Assembly: GCF_012849555.1 (NCBI RefSeq)
Contig: NZ_CP051685.1
Coordinates: 2,294,001 to 2,358,000 of the forward strand
Reading direction: 5' to 3'
Length of the DNA: 64,000 nucleotides
Origin: Massilia forsythiae
Lineage (GTDB): Bacteria > Pseudomonadota > Gammaproteobacteria > Burkholderiales > Burkholderiaceae_D
Shown here: piece by piece, positions 56,580 through 64,000 of the stretch
Position numbering within the stretch: the stretch's first letter is position 1
Layout: the number at the start of each line of letters is the position of its first letter
The notes under the pieces: model-generated
Told to the model about the DNA's origin: nothing
Databases searched by the model: none
The model's input: the letters and a program-made list of their open reading frames with translations, nothing else
Translations under genes and position numbers: made by a program

Positions 56580-57053
56580 TCACTCGTCGCCGATCTGGCT
56601 TTGCAAATAATTCTGGATACCGATCTTCACGATCAGGTCGAGCTGCGTCTCCAGCCACTCGATGTGCTCTTCGGTATCGTCCAGGATCTTCAGCAGCAGG
56701 TCGCGCGACACGTAGTCGTGCGCCGCTTCGCAGGCGGCGATGCCTTCCTTGATCGTGATCTGGGCGCCGCGCTCGAGCGTCAGGTCGCACTTCAGCATTT
56801 CCTCGGTCGACTCGCCGATCAGGAGCTTGTGCAGGGCCTGCAGGTTGGGCAGGCCGTCGAGCATCAGGATGCGGTCGATCAGCCAGTCGGCATGCTTCAT
56901 CTCGCCGATCGACTCGTCGTATTCCTTCTTGCCCAGCTTGAAGAAACCCCAGTGCTTGTACATGCGTGCATGCAGGAAGTACTGGTTGATCGCGGTCAGC
57001 TCGTTGGTCAGCTGCGCATTCAGGTGCCGGATGATGGTGGGATCGCCCTTCAT
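56580..57053 (-). CDS. bfr: Bacterioferritin
   Basis: 157 aa, four-helix ferritin subunit. Haem ligand Met52 and ferroxidase residues E18, E51, H54, E94 and H130 are all at the E. coli positions. The residue that aligns with the E. coli bridging ligand Glu127 is Thr here ([13 protein letters not shown]), with Glu at 128 and 129; this may be a lineage variant or a one-residue shift. Bfr oxidises and stores iron in a 24-mer. Reduction for release is by Bfd, encoded one gene away. Confidence 0.96.
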   Translation of the reverse strand: MKGDPTIIRHLNAQLTNELTAINQYFLHARMYKHWGFFKLGKKEYDESIGEMKHADWLIDRILMLDGLPNLQALHKLLIGESTEEMLKCDLTLERGAQITIKEGIAACEAAHDYVSRDLLLKILDDTEEHIEWLETQLDLIVKIGIQNYLQSQIGDE

Positions 57054-57161
57054 GATTGCCTTTGATGTTTACGATCCGGCCATCATAGCAAAAGCATGGA
57101 CATGCCGGACAGGGTTTACGGCCGCCGCGTTGCAAACCGGCGAACCGGCGCAAGCCGGCGC

Positions 57162-57842
57162 CTACAGCGCGGCCAGCGCCAGGGCGCCGGCTGCCAGCAG
57201 CGCCAGCGCGCCGATGGCGAGGCCGACCGTGCGCCGGCGGCTGGTCAGGGCCCACAGCGCCACGCCGGACAGCGACAGCAGCACGATCGAGCCGGCCACG
57301 GTATCGGCCAGCAGGATCCAGCCGGCGCCCATGCCGGCGCCGCGGTGCAGGCCGGCCAGCGTGCCCAGCACGCCGTTGTCGCTGCGGTGCAGCGTGACGA
57401 AGCCGTTGCCGACCCAGTATTCGGCCTGCACCCGTTCCGACGGCGAGGCGAAGCTGGCGCGCCAGCGCGCGGGCTGCAGCAGCGAGCGCCGGCCCCAGGC
57501 CACCGGCCTGGCCGCCTCCGTCCGCACGCTGCCGGGTTCGGCTTCCAGCTTGAGCGATTGCTGCAGCCAGGCGGCCAGCGCCCGGGCATCGGCCGGCACC
57601 GGCGCGGGCAGCGGAATTTGTACCGTGGCCGTGCGCACCTGGGCGGGCGCGAGGCCGAGCGCGGCGCGGTGGTTGAGCAGGATGCCGGTGCCGCCGAACA
57701 GCAGGCCGAGCACGGCACCCCACAAGCCGATCCAGCCATGCGCCTTGCGCAGCCACTCGGTGACGACGGCGCGGCGCGACGGCACCGGCGGCAATTCGAC
57801 CTTGAACGGCGCTCTTGGTGAACGGAACGGGATCACGGGCAT
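57162..57842 (-). CDS. PepSY-associated transmembrane protein
   Basis: 226 aa. The first helix KAHGWIGLWGAVLGLLFGGTGILLNHR (about 42-65) is the PepSY-TM signature with two His-containing ends. A periplasmic domain of about 100 residues follows, then helices WILLADTVAGSIVLLSLSGVALWAL and LAIGALALLAAGALALAAL. Small PepSY proteins next to iron genes are thought to help ferric or flavin-linked reduction at the inner membrane. Function here is inferred only from its place between bfr and bfd/feo. The start at 57842 has no clear SD; the longer frame is less likely. Confidence 0.78.
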   Translation of the reverse strand: MPVIPFRSPRAPFKVELPPVPSRRAVVTEWLRKAHGWIGLWGAVLGLLFGGTGILLNHRAALGLAPAQVRTATVQIPLPAPVPADARALAAWLQQSLKLEAEPGSVRTEAARPVAWGRRSLLQPARWRASFASPSERVQAEYWVGNGFVTLHRSDNGVLGTLAGLHRGAGMGAGWILLADTVAGSIVLLSLSGVALWALTSRRRTVGLAIGALALLAAGALALAAL

Positions 57843-57990
57843 GGGAGCAGGCCTGGATACGGGGTGGAGACCACAGTGTACCAAGACCGGCCGGGACGCG
57901 GCCGCGGTGGCGCATCGATGGACGCGCTGCAACACCGGGATGATGCAAGGGAGAAAACCGATGCGGCGGCGGCATTGCGCCGCCGCGGAG

Positions 57991-58209
57991 TCAGGCCACC
58001 ATGCCGCCGTGCGGGGCGCGGCGCAGCTCGGTGACCGTGGTCTTGCTTTCCAGGTGTTCGTGCATCACTTCGCGGGCGTAGCTGACGCATTTGCCGCAGC
58101 AGGTGCCGACGCCGAGTTCCTTGTACAGGTCGGCCATCGAGGTCAGGCCGAGGTCCACCGCCTGGCGGATTTCACGGTCGGAGATGTTGTTGCAGACGCA
58201 GACGATCAT
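57991..58209 (-). CDS. bfd: Bacterioferritin-associated ferredoxin
   Basis: 72 aa. The [2Fe-2S] ligands C4, C6, C38 and C41 (MIVCVCNNIS and GTCCGKC) are exactly where they are in Pseudomonas Bfd. The fer2_BFD fold follows. Bfd docks on Bfr and passes electrons to release stored iron. It is divergent from feoAB with Fur-box-like sites between. The start at 58209 is the Bfd N-terminus; the longer frame from 58431 is false. Confidence 0.95.
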   Translation of the reverse strand: MIVCVCNNISDREIRQAVDLGLTSMADLYKELGVGTCCGKCVSYAREVMHEHLESKTTVTELRRAPHGGMVA

Positions 58210-58287
58210 GATGTCGATTTCAATAAACGTGCAGTGAGCCGGGAAGAGGTCGGGAGCGATCCGGACAGGCGTTATCGATCTGCCTAT

Positions 58288-58306
58288 AATGCGAATCATT
58301 CTCATT
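58288..58306. promoter_or_regulatory. Fur box candidate near bfd
   Basis: AATGCGAATCATTCTCATT fits the repeated NAT-type Fur pattern (AATGATAATCATTATCATT type) at 15 of 19 positions by eye. It is 79 bp upstream of bfd. Confidence 0.75.
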
Positions 58307-58394
58307 CGGGTTTGTATTCTCCCGAACTCGATGGACGAATGCAAGCGTTTTCGTTGTTCCAGCGCGCGGATCGGGCAGAAGTAGACAAAGCGCA

Positions 58395-58413
58395 AATAGA
58401 AATAATTCGCATT
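58395..58413. promoter_or_regulatory. Fur box candidate near feoA
   Basis: AATAGAAATAATTCGCATT is a second Fur-like 19-mer; its complement reads AATGCGAATTATTTCTATT, sharing AATGCGAAT with the first box. It is about 114 bp upstream of feoA. Confidence 0.65.
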
Positions 58414-58526
58414 TAGGTTTATCATGCACATAGTTGTCTCATCAGCGCACCATCTTCATCAAATTCTTGCCATCCAAGGCTTTGCGCTGAAGCCACCGCA
58501 GCGCTCCACTTACCGGAAACGACGCC

Positions 58527-58796
58527 ATGACCCTCGCACCTACCCTGACCACGCTCGATGCCCTGAAAGCCGGGCAGAGCGCCACCGTGATCCACCTCGC
58601 GCCGAGCGCGAACGCGATCGGCGGCGAAGGGCTCGACGTCTCGCGCCGCCTGATGGAACTCGGCTTCGTGCCGGGCGAACGCATCCGCATGCTCAAGCGC
58701 GGCTTCACCGGCGGACCGCTGGCGGTCAAGGTCGGCCAATCCACGTTCGCCCTGCGCCGCTTCGAGGCGGCGCTGGTCTCGATCCAGCCGGAATGA
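58527..58796 (+). CDS. feoA: Ferrous iron transport protein A
   Basis: 89 aa SH3-like protein. VSRRLMELGFVPGERIRMLKRGFTGGPLAVKVGQSTFALRRFEAALVSI is the FeoA core, cut here into LMELGFVPGERI and PLAVKVGQSTFALRR. FeoA supports FeoB in the cytoplasm. feoB starts 13 bp later. Fur regulation is suggested by the upstream box. Confidence 0.96.
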   Translation: MTLAPTLTTLDALKAGQSATVIHLAPSANAIGGEGLDVSRRLMELGFVPGERIRMLKRGFTGGPLAVKVGQSTFALRRFEAALVSIQPE

Positions 58797-58809
58797 CGGA
58801 ACGAAACAT

Positions 58810-60702
58810 ATGGGAGCAGTAGAACAGCAGGTCCGCACCGCGGCCAGGACGCCGCTCATTGCCCTGCTGGGTAATCCGAATTGCGGCAAGACCGCCTTGT
58901 TCAACCGCCTGACCGGTTCGCGCCAGAAAGTCGCCAACTACGCGGGCGTCACCATCGAGCGCAAGGAAGGCAGTTTTATTTTGCCAAGCGGCAAGCCGCT
59001 GCGCGTGCTGGACCTGCCCGGCGCCTACAGCCTGTCGGCGCATACGCCGGACGAAGCGATCACGCGCGACGTGGTGGCCGGCCTGCGCGCCGGCGAACAG
59101 GCGCCGGACGCCGTGGTGTGCGTGGTGAACGCCACCAACCTGCGCCTGAACCTGCGCCTGGTGCTGGAAATCCAGCGCCTCGGCCTGCCGATGGTGCTGG
59201 CCCTGAACATGGTCGACGTGGCGAAAAAGCGCGGCATCGAGATCGATACCGCGCGCCTGTCGCAGGAGCTCGGCATGCCGGTGATCGAGACGGTCGCGGT
59301 GCAGGCCGGCGGCGAAAAGGCGCTGCTGGCGGCCCTGGCCGCGATGCCGTTCGACCATGCCGTCAAGGCGCAGCCCCTGTCCGCCATCGATGCGGTGCCG
59401 GTGCAGCAAACCCAGCGCGAGGTACGGCGCATCATCGACGCCACCGTCAGCTTCGACAAGGACACCGGCAACCTGAGCGAGCAGATAGACGCGGTGGTGC
59501 TGCACCCGCTGGCCGGTCCGGTGATCCTGGCGGTATTGATGTTCCTGGTGTTCCAGGCCGTGTTCAGCTGGGCCGCGGTGCCGATGGACCTGATCAAGGG
59601 CGGCGTCGAGCACCTGGGCGTGCTGGTCGGCCAGGGCATGTCGGAAGGGCCGCTGCGCAGCCTGATCGTAGAAGGCATCTTCGGCGGCGTCGGCAGCGTG
59701 CTGGTGTTCCTGCCGCAGATCCTCATCCTGTTCTTCTTCATCCTGATCCTCGAGGATTGCGGCTACCTGCCGCGCGCCGCTTTCTTGCTCGACCGCATGA
59801 TGGGCGGCGTCGGCCTGTCCGGGCGCGCCTTTATCCCCTTGCTGTCCTCGTTCGCCTGCGCGATTCCCGGCGTGATGGCGGCGCGCACCATCCAGAACCC
59901 GCGCGACCGCCTGGTGACGATCATGATCGCGCCGCTGATGACGTGTTCCGCGCGCCTGCCGGTGTACGCGCTGATCATCGCCGCCTTCATTCCGGACCGC
60001 AAGCTGGGGGCCGGCATCAATTTGCAGGGGCTGGTGCTGTTCATCCTGTACGCGGCCGGCATCGTCAGCGCCATGGGCGTGGCCTGGTTCTTCAAGCGCA
60101 GCCTGAAAGCGCGCGGCCAGCACCCGCTGATGCTGGAACTGCCGGCCTACCACTGGCCGCACCTGCAGAATCTGGCGCTCGGCCTGTGGGAGCGCGCCAA
60201 GATCTTCCTGATGCGCGTCGGCACCGTGATCCTGACGCTGATGATCCTGATCTGGTTCCTGTCGAGCTTCCCGGGCGCGCCGGAAGGGGCGACCCACCCG
60301 CCGATCTACTACAGCGTGGCCGGCATGCTGGGGCGCGCCTTGTCCGTGATCTTCGCCCCGATCGGCTTCGGCTGGCAGATCTGCATCGCGCTGGTGCCGG
60401 GCATGGCGGCGCGCGAAGTGGCGGTCGGCGCGCTCGGCACGGTATACGCGCTGTCGGCCTCGGGCGACGACGTGGCCGGTTCGCTGGCGCCGCTGATCGC
60501 CGCGTCCTGGACGCTGCCGACCGCGCTGTCGCTGCTGGCCTGGTATGTGTTCGCACCGCAATGCCTGTCGACCCTGTCCGTGGTGCGGCGCGAGACCGGC
60601 AGCGCGCGCTATGCCTGGCTGATGGCCGGCTACATGTTCGCGCTGGCCTACGCCGCTTCGTTCATCACGTACCAGGTCGCGCGTCACTTCCTGGGGGGCT
60701 GA
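58810..60702 (+). CDS. feoB: Ferrous iron transporter B
   Basis: 630 aa, shorter than the 770-aa E. coli protein and typical of the compact betaproteobacterial type. G domain: G1 GNPNCGKT (21-28), G3 DLPGAYSL, G4 NMVD. The membrane part has two Gate motifs, LEDCGYLPRAAFLLDRMM with SFACAIPGVMAARTI, and PGMAAREVAVGALGTVY. It imports Fe(II) across the inner membrane. A Cys-rich small protein follows at once (1-bp gap). Confidence 0.97.
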   Translation: MGAVEQQVRTAARTPLIALLGNPNCGKTALFNRLTGSRQKVANYAGVTIERKEGSFILPSGKPLRVLDLPGAYSLSAHTPDEAITRDVVAGLRAGEQAPDAVVCVVNATNLRLNLRLVLEIQRLGLPMVLALNMVDVAKKRGIEIDTARLSQELGMPVIETVAVQAGGEKALLAALAAMPFDHAVKAQPLSAIDAVPVQQTQREVRRIIDATVSFDKDTGNLSEQIDAVVLHPLAGPVILAVLMFLVFQAVFSWAAVPMDLIKGGVEHLGVLVGQGMSEGPLRSLIVEGIFGGVGSVLVFLPQILILFFFILILEDCGYLPRAAFLLDRMMGGVGLSGRAFIPLLSSFACAIPGVMAARTIQNPRDRLVTIMIAPLMTCSARLPVYALIIAAFIPDRKLGAGINLQGLVLFILYAAGIVSAMGVAWFFKRSLKARGQHPLMLELPAYHWPHLQNLALGLWERAKIFLMRVGTVILTLMILIWFLSSFPGAPEGATHPPIYYSVAGMLGRALSVIFAPIGFGWQICIALVPGMAAREVAVGALGTVYALSASGDDVAGSLAPLIAASWTLPTALSLLAWYVFAPQCLSTLSVVRRETGSARYAWLMAGYMFALAYAASFITYQVARHFLGG

Positions 60703-60703
60703 C

Positions 60704-60967
60704 ATGCTGCAAACACTCGTCGTCGCCGTCATCGTCGCGCTGGCCGCGCTGTATGCCGGCGCCAGGTACCTGCCGCTGGCCTGGCGCCGGCAACTGGTCT
60801 ACCGATTCGCGCGCGGCGGCGAACAGGGGCGCCTGGCCAAGTGGCTGGGCACCGAGAGCGGCTGCGGCAGCGGCTGCGATACCTGCGGCAGCTGCGCGCC
60901 CGAGGCGCCGCTGCCGGAACAGGATGCACAGGGACGCAAGGTCATCCAGCTGCACGTGAAGCGCTGA
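60704..60967 (+). CDS. Small FeoB-associated Cys-rich membrane protein
   Basis: 87 aa. One N-terminal membrane helix (about 3-22), a basic segment, then a Cys cluster ESGCGSGCDTCGSCAP (about 52-67; four Cys). It is the third gene after feoAB and belongs to the FeoB-associated Cys-rich group, distinct from the winged-helix FeoC of enterobacteria. It may bind iron or an Fe-S cluster at the membrane to tune FeoB; this is a hypothesis for the whole group. Confidence 0.82.
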   Translation: MLQTLVVAVIVALAALYAGARYLPLAWRRQLVYRFARGGEQGRLAKWLGTESGCGSGCDTCGSCAPEAPLPEQDAQGRKVIQLHVKR

Positions 60968-61009
60968 GTCCATTTCCCGGCATGCTTGCGCGGCCGGCCC
61001 GCCCTGGCA

Positions 61010-61567
61010 TCAGGCGCGCCGCCTGCGCCACAAGGCGATGCCCGCCAGGCCGCCGCCCAGCATGGCCCACCCGGCCGGTTCCGGCACCACCGACACCACC
61101 TGCAGCGTCGTGCTCCTGGTCCACTGCAGGTGCCGCTCGTAGCTGCTGTACGGGTCGAACCGGTATTCGTAGCTGAGCGCGCCGGTCTCGACCAGGTGGC
61201 CGCCGCCGACCCAGCCTTCGGGGTCGCTGCCGTATTCGCCCAGGCTGAACGACAGGCCGCTCGCGGGCGAAAAGCGGAAGCGGTCGGCGCCGCAATGGTA
61301 AAAGGCGTTGCTGGCGGCGGCGCACGAAATGAAATCGGTCGCGCCCACCATCAGGGTGGTGAGTTCTCCCAGTTCGAGCGTGCCGTCGCCGTTGCCGTCG
61401 GTGCCGGAAAAGGACCCGGACAGCTTCGTGTCGGGCAGGAAGGATCGGGCTTCCTGGTCGTAGAAGCCGGTGTAGGTGAAGCTCCAGACGGCCGCCTGGG
61501 CCGCCGCCGGAACATGGACGAGCGCGCTGCCGAGCAGCAGCGCGCCGACGGGAAGCAAGCGTTTCAT
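61010..61567 (-). CDS. PEP-CTERM anchored exported protein
   Basis: 185 aa. The signal peptide MKRLLPVGALLLGSALVHVPAAAQA is followed by a beta-rich domain (VWSFTYTGFYDQEARSFLPDTKLSGSFSG, then GDGTLELGELTTLMVGA). The C-terminus is a canonical PEP-CTERM signal: VPEPAGWAMLGGGLAGIALWRRRRA, that is PEP, a membrane helix and a basic tail. Such proteins are processed by exosortase (EpsH/XrtA type) and exported, often with exopolysaccharide. No exosortase is in the window. The body has no known function. Confidence 0.88.
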   Translation of the reverse strand: MKRLLPVGALLLGSALVHVPAAAQAAVWSFTYTGFYDQEARSFLPDTKLSGSFSGTDGNGDGTLELGELTTLMVGATDFISCAAASNAFYHCGADRFRFSPASGLSFSLGEYGSDPEGWVGGGHLVETGALSYEYRFDPYSSYERHLQWTRSTTLQVVSVVPEPAGWAMLGGGLAGIALWRRRRA

Positions 61568-61722
61568 GACGCACCTCGCGTTGGGGCGGGACGGTCCCGC
61601 CGTGTGATCGACGTGGCAAGCCTACTCCCGTCTCGCGTGCGCGTCCCTGCTGTTCGACATGTTTGTCGCGGCCGCGGCCGTCGTCCATGGCCGGGGCCGC
61701 AACGCCGGTTTCCCGGCGACCT

Positions 61723-63663
61723 TTATTGCTGAGAATTTACTACTGGCAACTCGATCGCGCTTTCCATGCCCGGCGCGTGGTAGACGCGCTGGGTCGCCTT
61801 GCGGTAGTCGCCCGGCTTGGCAAGGAAGATGTTCGGGACGAAGGTCTGCGGGTTGCGGTCGTACAGCGGGAACCAGCTCGATTGCACCTGCACCATGATG
61901 CGGTGTCCCGGCAGGAACACGTGGTCGACGTTCGGCAGGGCGAAGCGGTAGCGCTCGGCCTTGTTGGCCGGAATCGCCAGCGGTTTGTCGAGCCCCTGGC
62001 GGTAGCGGCCGCGGAAGATGTCCATGGCGATCGGCAACTGGTAGCCGCCCAGGTCCGGCTGCGCCGCCACTTCGTCCGGATACACGTCGATCAGTTTCAC
62101 GACCCAGTCGCTGTCGGTGCCGCTGGTGGAGGCGAACAAATTGACCATCGGCTGGCCGGCCAGCTGCAGCGGCGCCGCCAGCGGGGCGCTGGTCCAGGTC
62201 AGCACGTCGGGGCGGTCCGAGTAGGAGCGCTGGTCGGTGACCAGCCACGGTTTCCAGACGGTGCCTTCGCCCATGCGCACCGGGCGCGGCACGAAGGGCA
62301 CCGGCTTGGCCGGATCCGACACGTATTCGTCGAAGGCGGCGTTTGTGCCCGCGGCGCGGCCGGCGCCCGGCCCCTTGTCGAAGCCGAGTGCGGCGCCCGC
62401 CTGCAGGTACAGCGGCGTGGTGGCCGGCGCCAGCGGCCAGCGCTCCAGGCGGCGCCAGCGGTTGACGCCGGTCTGGTACGACCACACCGGCGGCGTGTCG
62501 AAGGCCGGCGCGCCATCCTGCAGGTACTGGTTGAAGAAGGGCAGCATGACGTCGCGCCGGAACTGCTGGGCGGTATCGCCGGTGAAGCGGAGCGCGCCCA
62601 GCGTCGAGCCCTCGTAGTTGACGCCGCTGTGGCGCCACGGGCCCACCACCAGCGAATTGAGCTTGTTGTTCGTGTCCTTCGGTTCCACCGCGGCATAGGT
62701 GGCGTAGGCGCCGTAGATGTCTTCCTGGTCCCAGCGGCCGACCACGCTCATGGTCGGCACCGTCAGCGGGCGCTTGGCCAGGATGCGGTCGAGCGCCTGT
62801 TCCTGCCAGTAGCTGTCGTAGGCCGGGTGCTCGAACAGTTTCTTGGTGAAGTTCAGCCGGTCGACGCCGTAGGCATGGGCGAAGTCGGCGGTCGAACCGG
62901 CGCGCAAAAAGGCGTCGTAGTCGTCGTAGTTGCCGGTGACGATTTGTTCTCCTTCGCCGCGCGCCGAATTCTGGCTGGCGATGTAGCTCAGGTTGGTGTT
63001 GCGGAAGGCGCCGTTGTGGAACCAGTCGTCGCCGCGCCAGCCGTCGACCATCGGGCTCATCGGCACCGCCGCCTTCAGCGCCGGGTGCGGCTCGACCAGC
63101 GCCATCAGCACCGTGAAGCCTTCGTAGGACGAACCGACCATGCCGACCTTGCCGTTCGACTGCGCTACGTTCTTGACCAGCCAGTCGATGGTGTCCCAGG
63201 CATCGGTGACGTGGTCGACCTTGGTATCGTTGAGCGGGCCGCGCACCGGGCGCGTCATCACGTAATCGCCTTCGGAGCCGTACTTGCCGCGCACGTCCTG
63301 GAACACGCGGATGTAGCCGTTCTCGATGAAGGCATCGTCGCCGTCGCCCAGGATCGAGGTGATGTTCGGGCTTTTCATGCGGCCGGCGCGCCGGGCCGCG
63401 TTGTACGGCGTGCGCGTCAGCATGATCGGCGCCTTGGCGCCGCCGATGCGCTTGGGGATCACGATCACCGTGAACAGCTTGGTGCCGTCGCGCATCGGAA
63501 TCATGACTTCCTGGCGCACGTAGTCGGCATTCGGCACGGTGGTGGCGAATTTCGATGCAGGGATGTCGGGCGCCATCGGCGCGGTCTGGGCGTACACTGT
63601 ATTGCACAGCGCGGCGGTGGCCAGGAAGAGGGCGGACAGGGACGGCAGGCGGGGGCGCGACAT
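61723..63663 (-). CDS. Alpha-amino-acid ester hydrolase (CocE/NonD, S15-like family)
   Basis: 646 aa. A signal peptide (about 1-25, ending VYAQ) indicates the periplasm. The alpha/beta-hydrolase core has MIPMRDGTKLFTVIVIPK, the oxyanion Tyr in RTPYN, and the nucleophile S179 in GSSYEGF. RWDQEDIYGA holds the Glu-Asp of the acidic cluster that distinguishes ester hydrolases of alpha-amino acids, and VVGPWRHSGV the catalytic His. The C-terminal jelly roll ends PGHRIMVQVQSSWFPLYDRNP. It hydrolyses or transfers acyl groups of amino-acid esters and beta-lactams; the natural substrate is unknown. GGAG before ATG 63663 is the RBS; a GTG at 63675 is less likely. Confidence 0.88.
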   Translation of the reverse strand: MSRPRLPSLSALFLATAALCNTVYAQTAPMAPDIPASKFATTVPNADYVRQEVMIPMRDGTKLFTVIVIPKRIGGAKAPIMLTRTPYNAARRAGRMKSPNITSILGDGDDAFIENGYIRVFQDVRGKYGSEGDYVMTRPVRGPLNDTKVDHVTDAWDTIDWLVKNVAQSNGKVGMVGSSYEGFTVLMALVEPHPALKAAVPMSPMVDGWRGDDWFHNGAFRNTNLSYIASQNSARGEGEQIVTGNYDDYDAFLRAGSTADFAHAYGVDRLNFTKKLFEHPAYDSYWQEQALDRILAKRPLTVPTMSVVGRWDQEDIYGAYATYAAVEPKDTNNKLNSLVVGPWRHSGVNYEGSTLGALRFTGDTAQQFRRDVMLPFFNQYLQDGAPAFDTPPVWSYQTGVNRWRRLERWPLAPATTPLYLQAGAALGFDKGPGAGRAAGTNAAFDEYVSDPAKPVPFVPRPVRMGEGTVWKPWLVTDQRSYSDRPDVLTWTSAPLAAPLQLAGQPMVNLFASTSGTDSDWVVKLIDVYPDEVAAQPDLGGYQLPIAMDIFRGRYRQGLDKPLAIPANKAERYRFALPNVDHVFLPGHRIMVQVQSSWFPLYDRNPQTFVPNIFLAKPGDYRKATQRVYHAPGMESAIELPVVNSQQ

Positions 63664-64000
63664 CGGAATCTCCACGGATCGATTGAAAAATCAGCAACAT
63701 TGTTAAAAGTTGCAAAAAAGCATAGTACCCAAGCCGGGCGCGTCATGCAATCGGGATGCTGGCAATCTGCAACGTCCAGGCAACACATGGATCGATTCCG
63801 CTGTTCATGCGGTTTGATACATTATGGACATGACGCATTTAAGGAAACCTCGAAAAATCTACTGCGCGTTGCATTTTCGACTTGCGATGCTCGCCGTACG
63901 CCTGTACGGCTGCGCTTCTCAGCCGAAACTGCCGCCGCTCGCTACGATTTTTCGAGGTTCCTTTAATGCGCCGCAAACCCGAGCGCCATTCGGCTGGAAC
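63664..64000. other. Gene-free right edge
   Basis: 337 bp. The first 165 bp hold a moderately AT-rich upstream region of the ester hydrolase. The rest is the MITE-like palindrome described separately and 29 bp of edge sequence. No ORF is credible. Confidence 0.6.
63834..63971. mobile_element. MITE-like palindromic element at the right edge
   Basis: The arm at 63834-63859 (CGCATTTAAGGAAACCTCG...) and the complement of 63946-63971 match over about 25 bp with one substitution and one indel. The inner 14 bp AACCTCGAAAAATC are perfect. A central hairpin GCCGTAC-gcct-GTACGGC lies at 63893-63910. Layout and internal motifs (GCGTTGC, TTGC-ATG-CTCGCC) recall the dgoD element, though the arms differ, so both may belong to one superfamily. 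Confidence 0.75.

Larger units (their letters stand above)
58210..58526. other. bfd-feoA divergent regulatory region
   Basis: 317 bp without a gene, clearly more AT-rich than the surroundings. It contains two Fur-box-like 19-mers (58288 and 58395), one nearer each gene. No other repeat or ORF stands out. Confidence 0.75.

Overview
The window is about 64 kb of GC-rich DNA, densely coded on both strands. Its gene content points to a betaproteobacterium of the Oxalobacteraceae, most like the Massilia/Telluria group. This is inferred from the queA-tgt-yajC-secD-secF order, a two-gene astA arginine succinyltransferase, XenA-type flavin reductases, a PEP-CTERM protein and the repeat families, not from a database search. 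There are about 57 credible protein genes and no rRNA, tRNA, CRISPR array, intact insertion sequence or prophage. The many long antisense ORFs are GC-codon shadows.

Layout. 0-2.3 kb: the cut N-terminus of a VgrG-like type VI spike gene, two small secreted Ala/Lys-rich paralogues, and a MarR-acetyltransferase fusion behind a palindromic operator candidate. 2.3-10.3 kb: housekeeping genes (recG; queA-tgt for queuosine tRNA modification; yajC-secD-secF for protein export). 10.3-10.8 kb: two tandem copies of an identical 34-nt sequence, each followed by a strong intrinsic terminator, probably two related small RNAs. 10.8-13.1 kb: an HDOD protein, an unknown 93-aa protein and an EamA transporter.

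13.1-26.9 kb: a complete arginine succinyltransferase (AST) catabolic locus. An ArgR-like AraC/GlxA activator precedes astC-astA1-astA2-astD-astB-(NAD-glutamate dehydrogenase)-astE. The dehydrogenase fits the pathway because it consumes the glutamate the pathway makes and returns the 2-oxoglutarate that AstC needs. 26.9-29.8 kb: a galactonate operon dgoD-dgoK-dgoA with a MITE-like palindromic element inserted just upstream of the dgoD ribosome-binding site. 30-39.7 kb: two old-yellow-enzyme paralogues, a GIN-domain lipoprotein, an NO-detoxification pair (hmp, nsrR) with two clear NsrR boxes, an APC amino-acid permease and an S46 dipeptidyl-peptidase.

39.8-47.6 kb: a cardiolipin-synthase-like phospholipase D, GlsB, a glycine-zipper protein with four 60-residue repeats, a cytochrome b561-YceI-YceI operon, purB and a glutathione transferase. 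47.6-56.4 kb: a sucrose-utilisation locus like sux of Xanthomonas: LacI regulator, TonB-dependent receptor, GH13_4 amylosucrase/sucrose hydrolase, fructokinase, sucrose-type MFS permease, second fructokinase. Two perfect operator-like palindromes lie in front of the receptor gene. 56.4-61 kb: iron storage and ferrous uptake (bfr, a PepSY protein, bfd, then feoA-feoB and a Cys-rich partner) around an intergenic region with two Fur-box-like sites. 61-64 kb: a PEP-CTERM protein, an alpha-amino-acid ester hydrolase and a second MITE-like palindrome at the right edge.

No wholly new multi-gene system is evident. The observations most worth checking are the tandem small-RNA/terminator repeats, the 297-bp element with 37-bp inverted ends, the MITE in the dgo leader, the repeat-built glycine-zipper protein, and the two regulatory circuits whose operators can be read directly (NsrR and the sucrose LacI).
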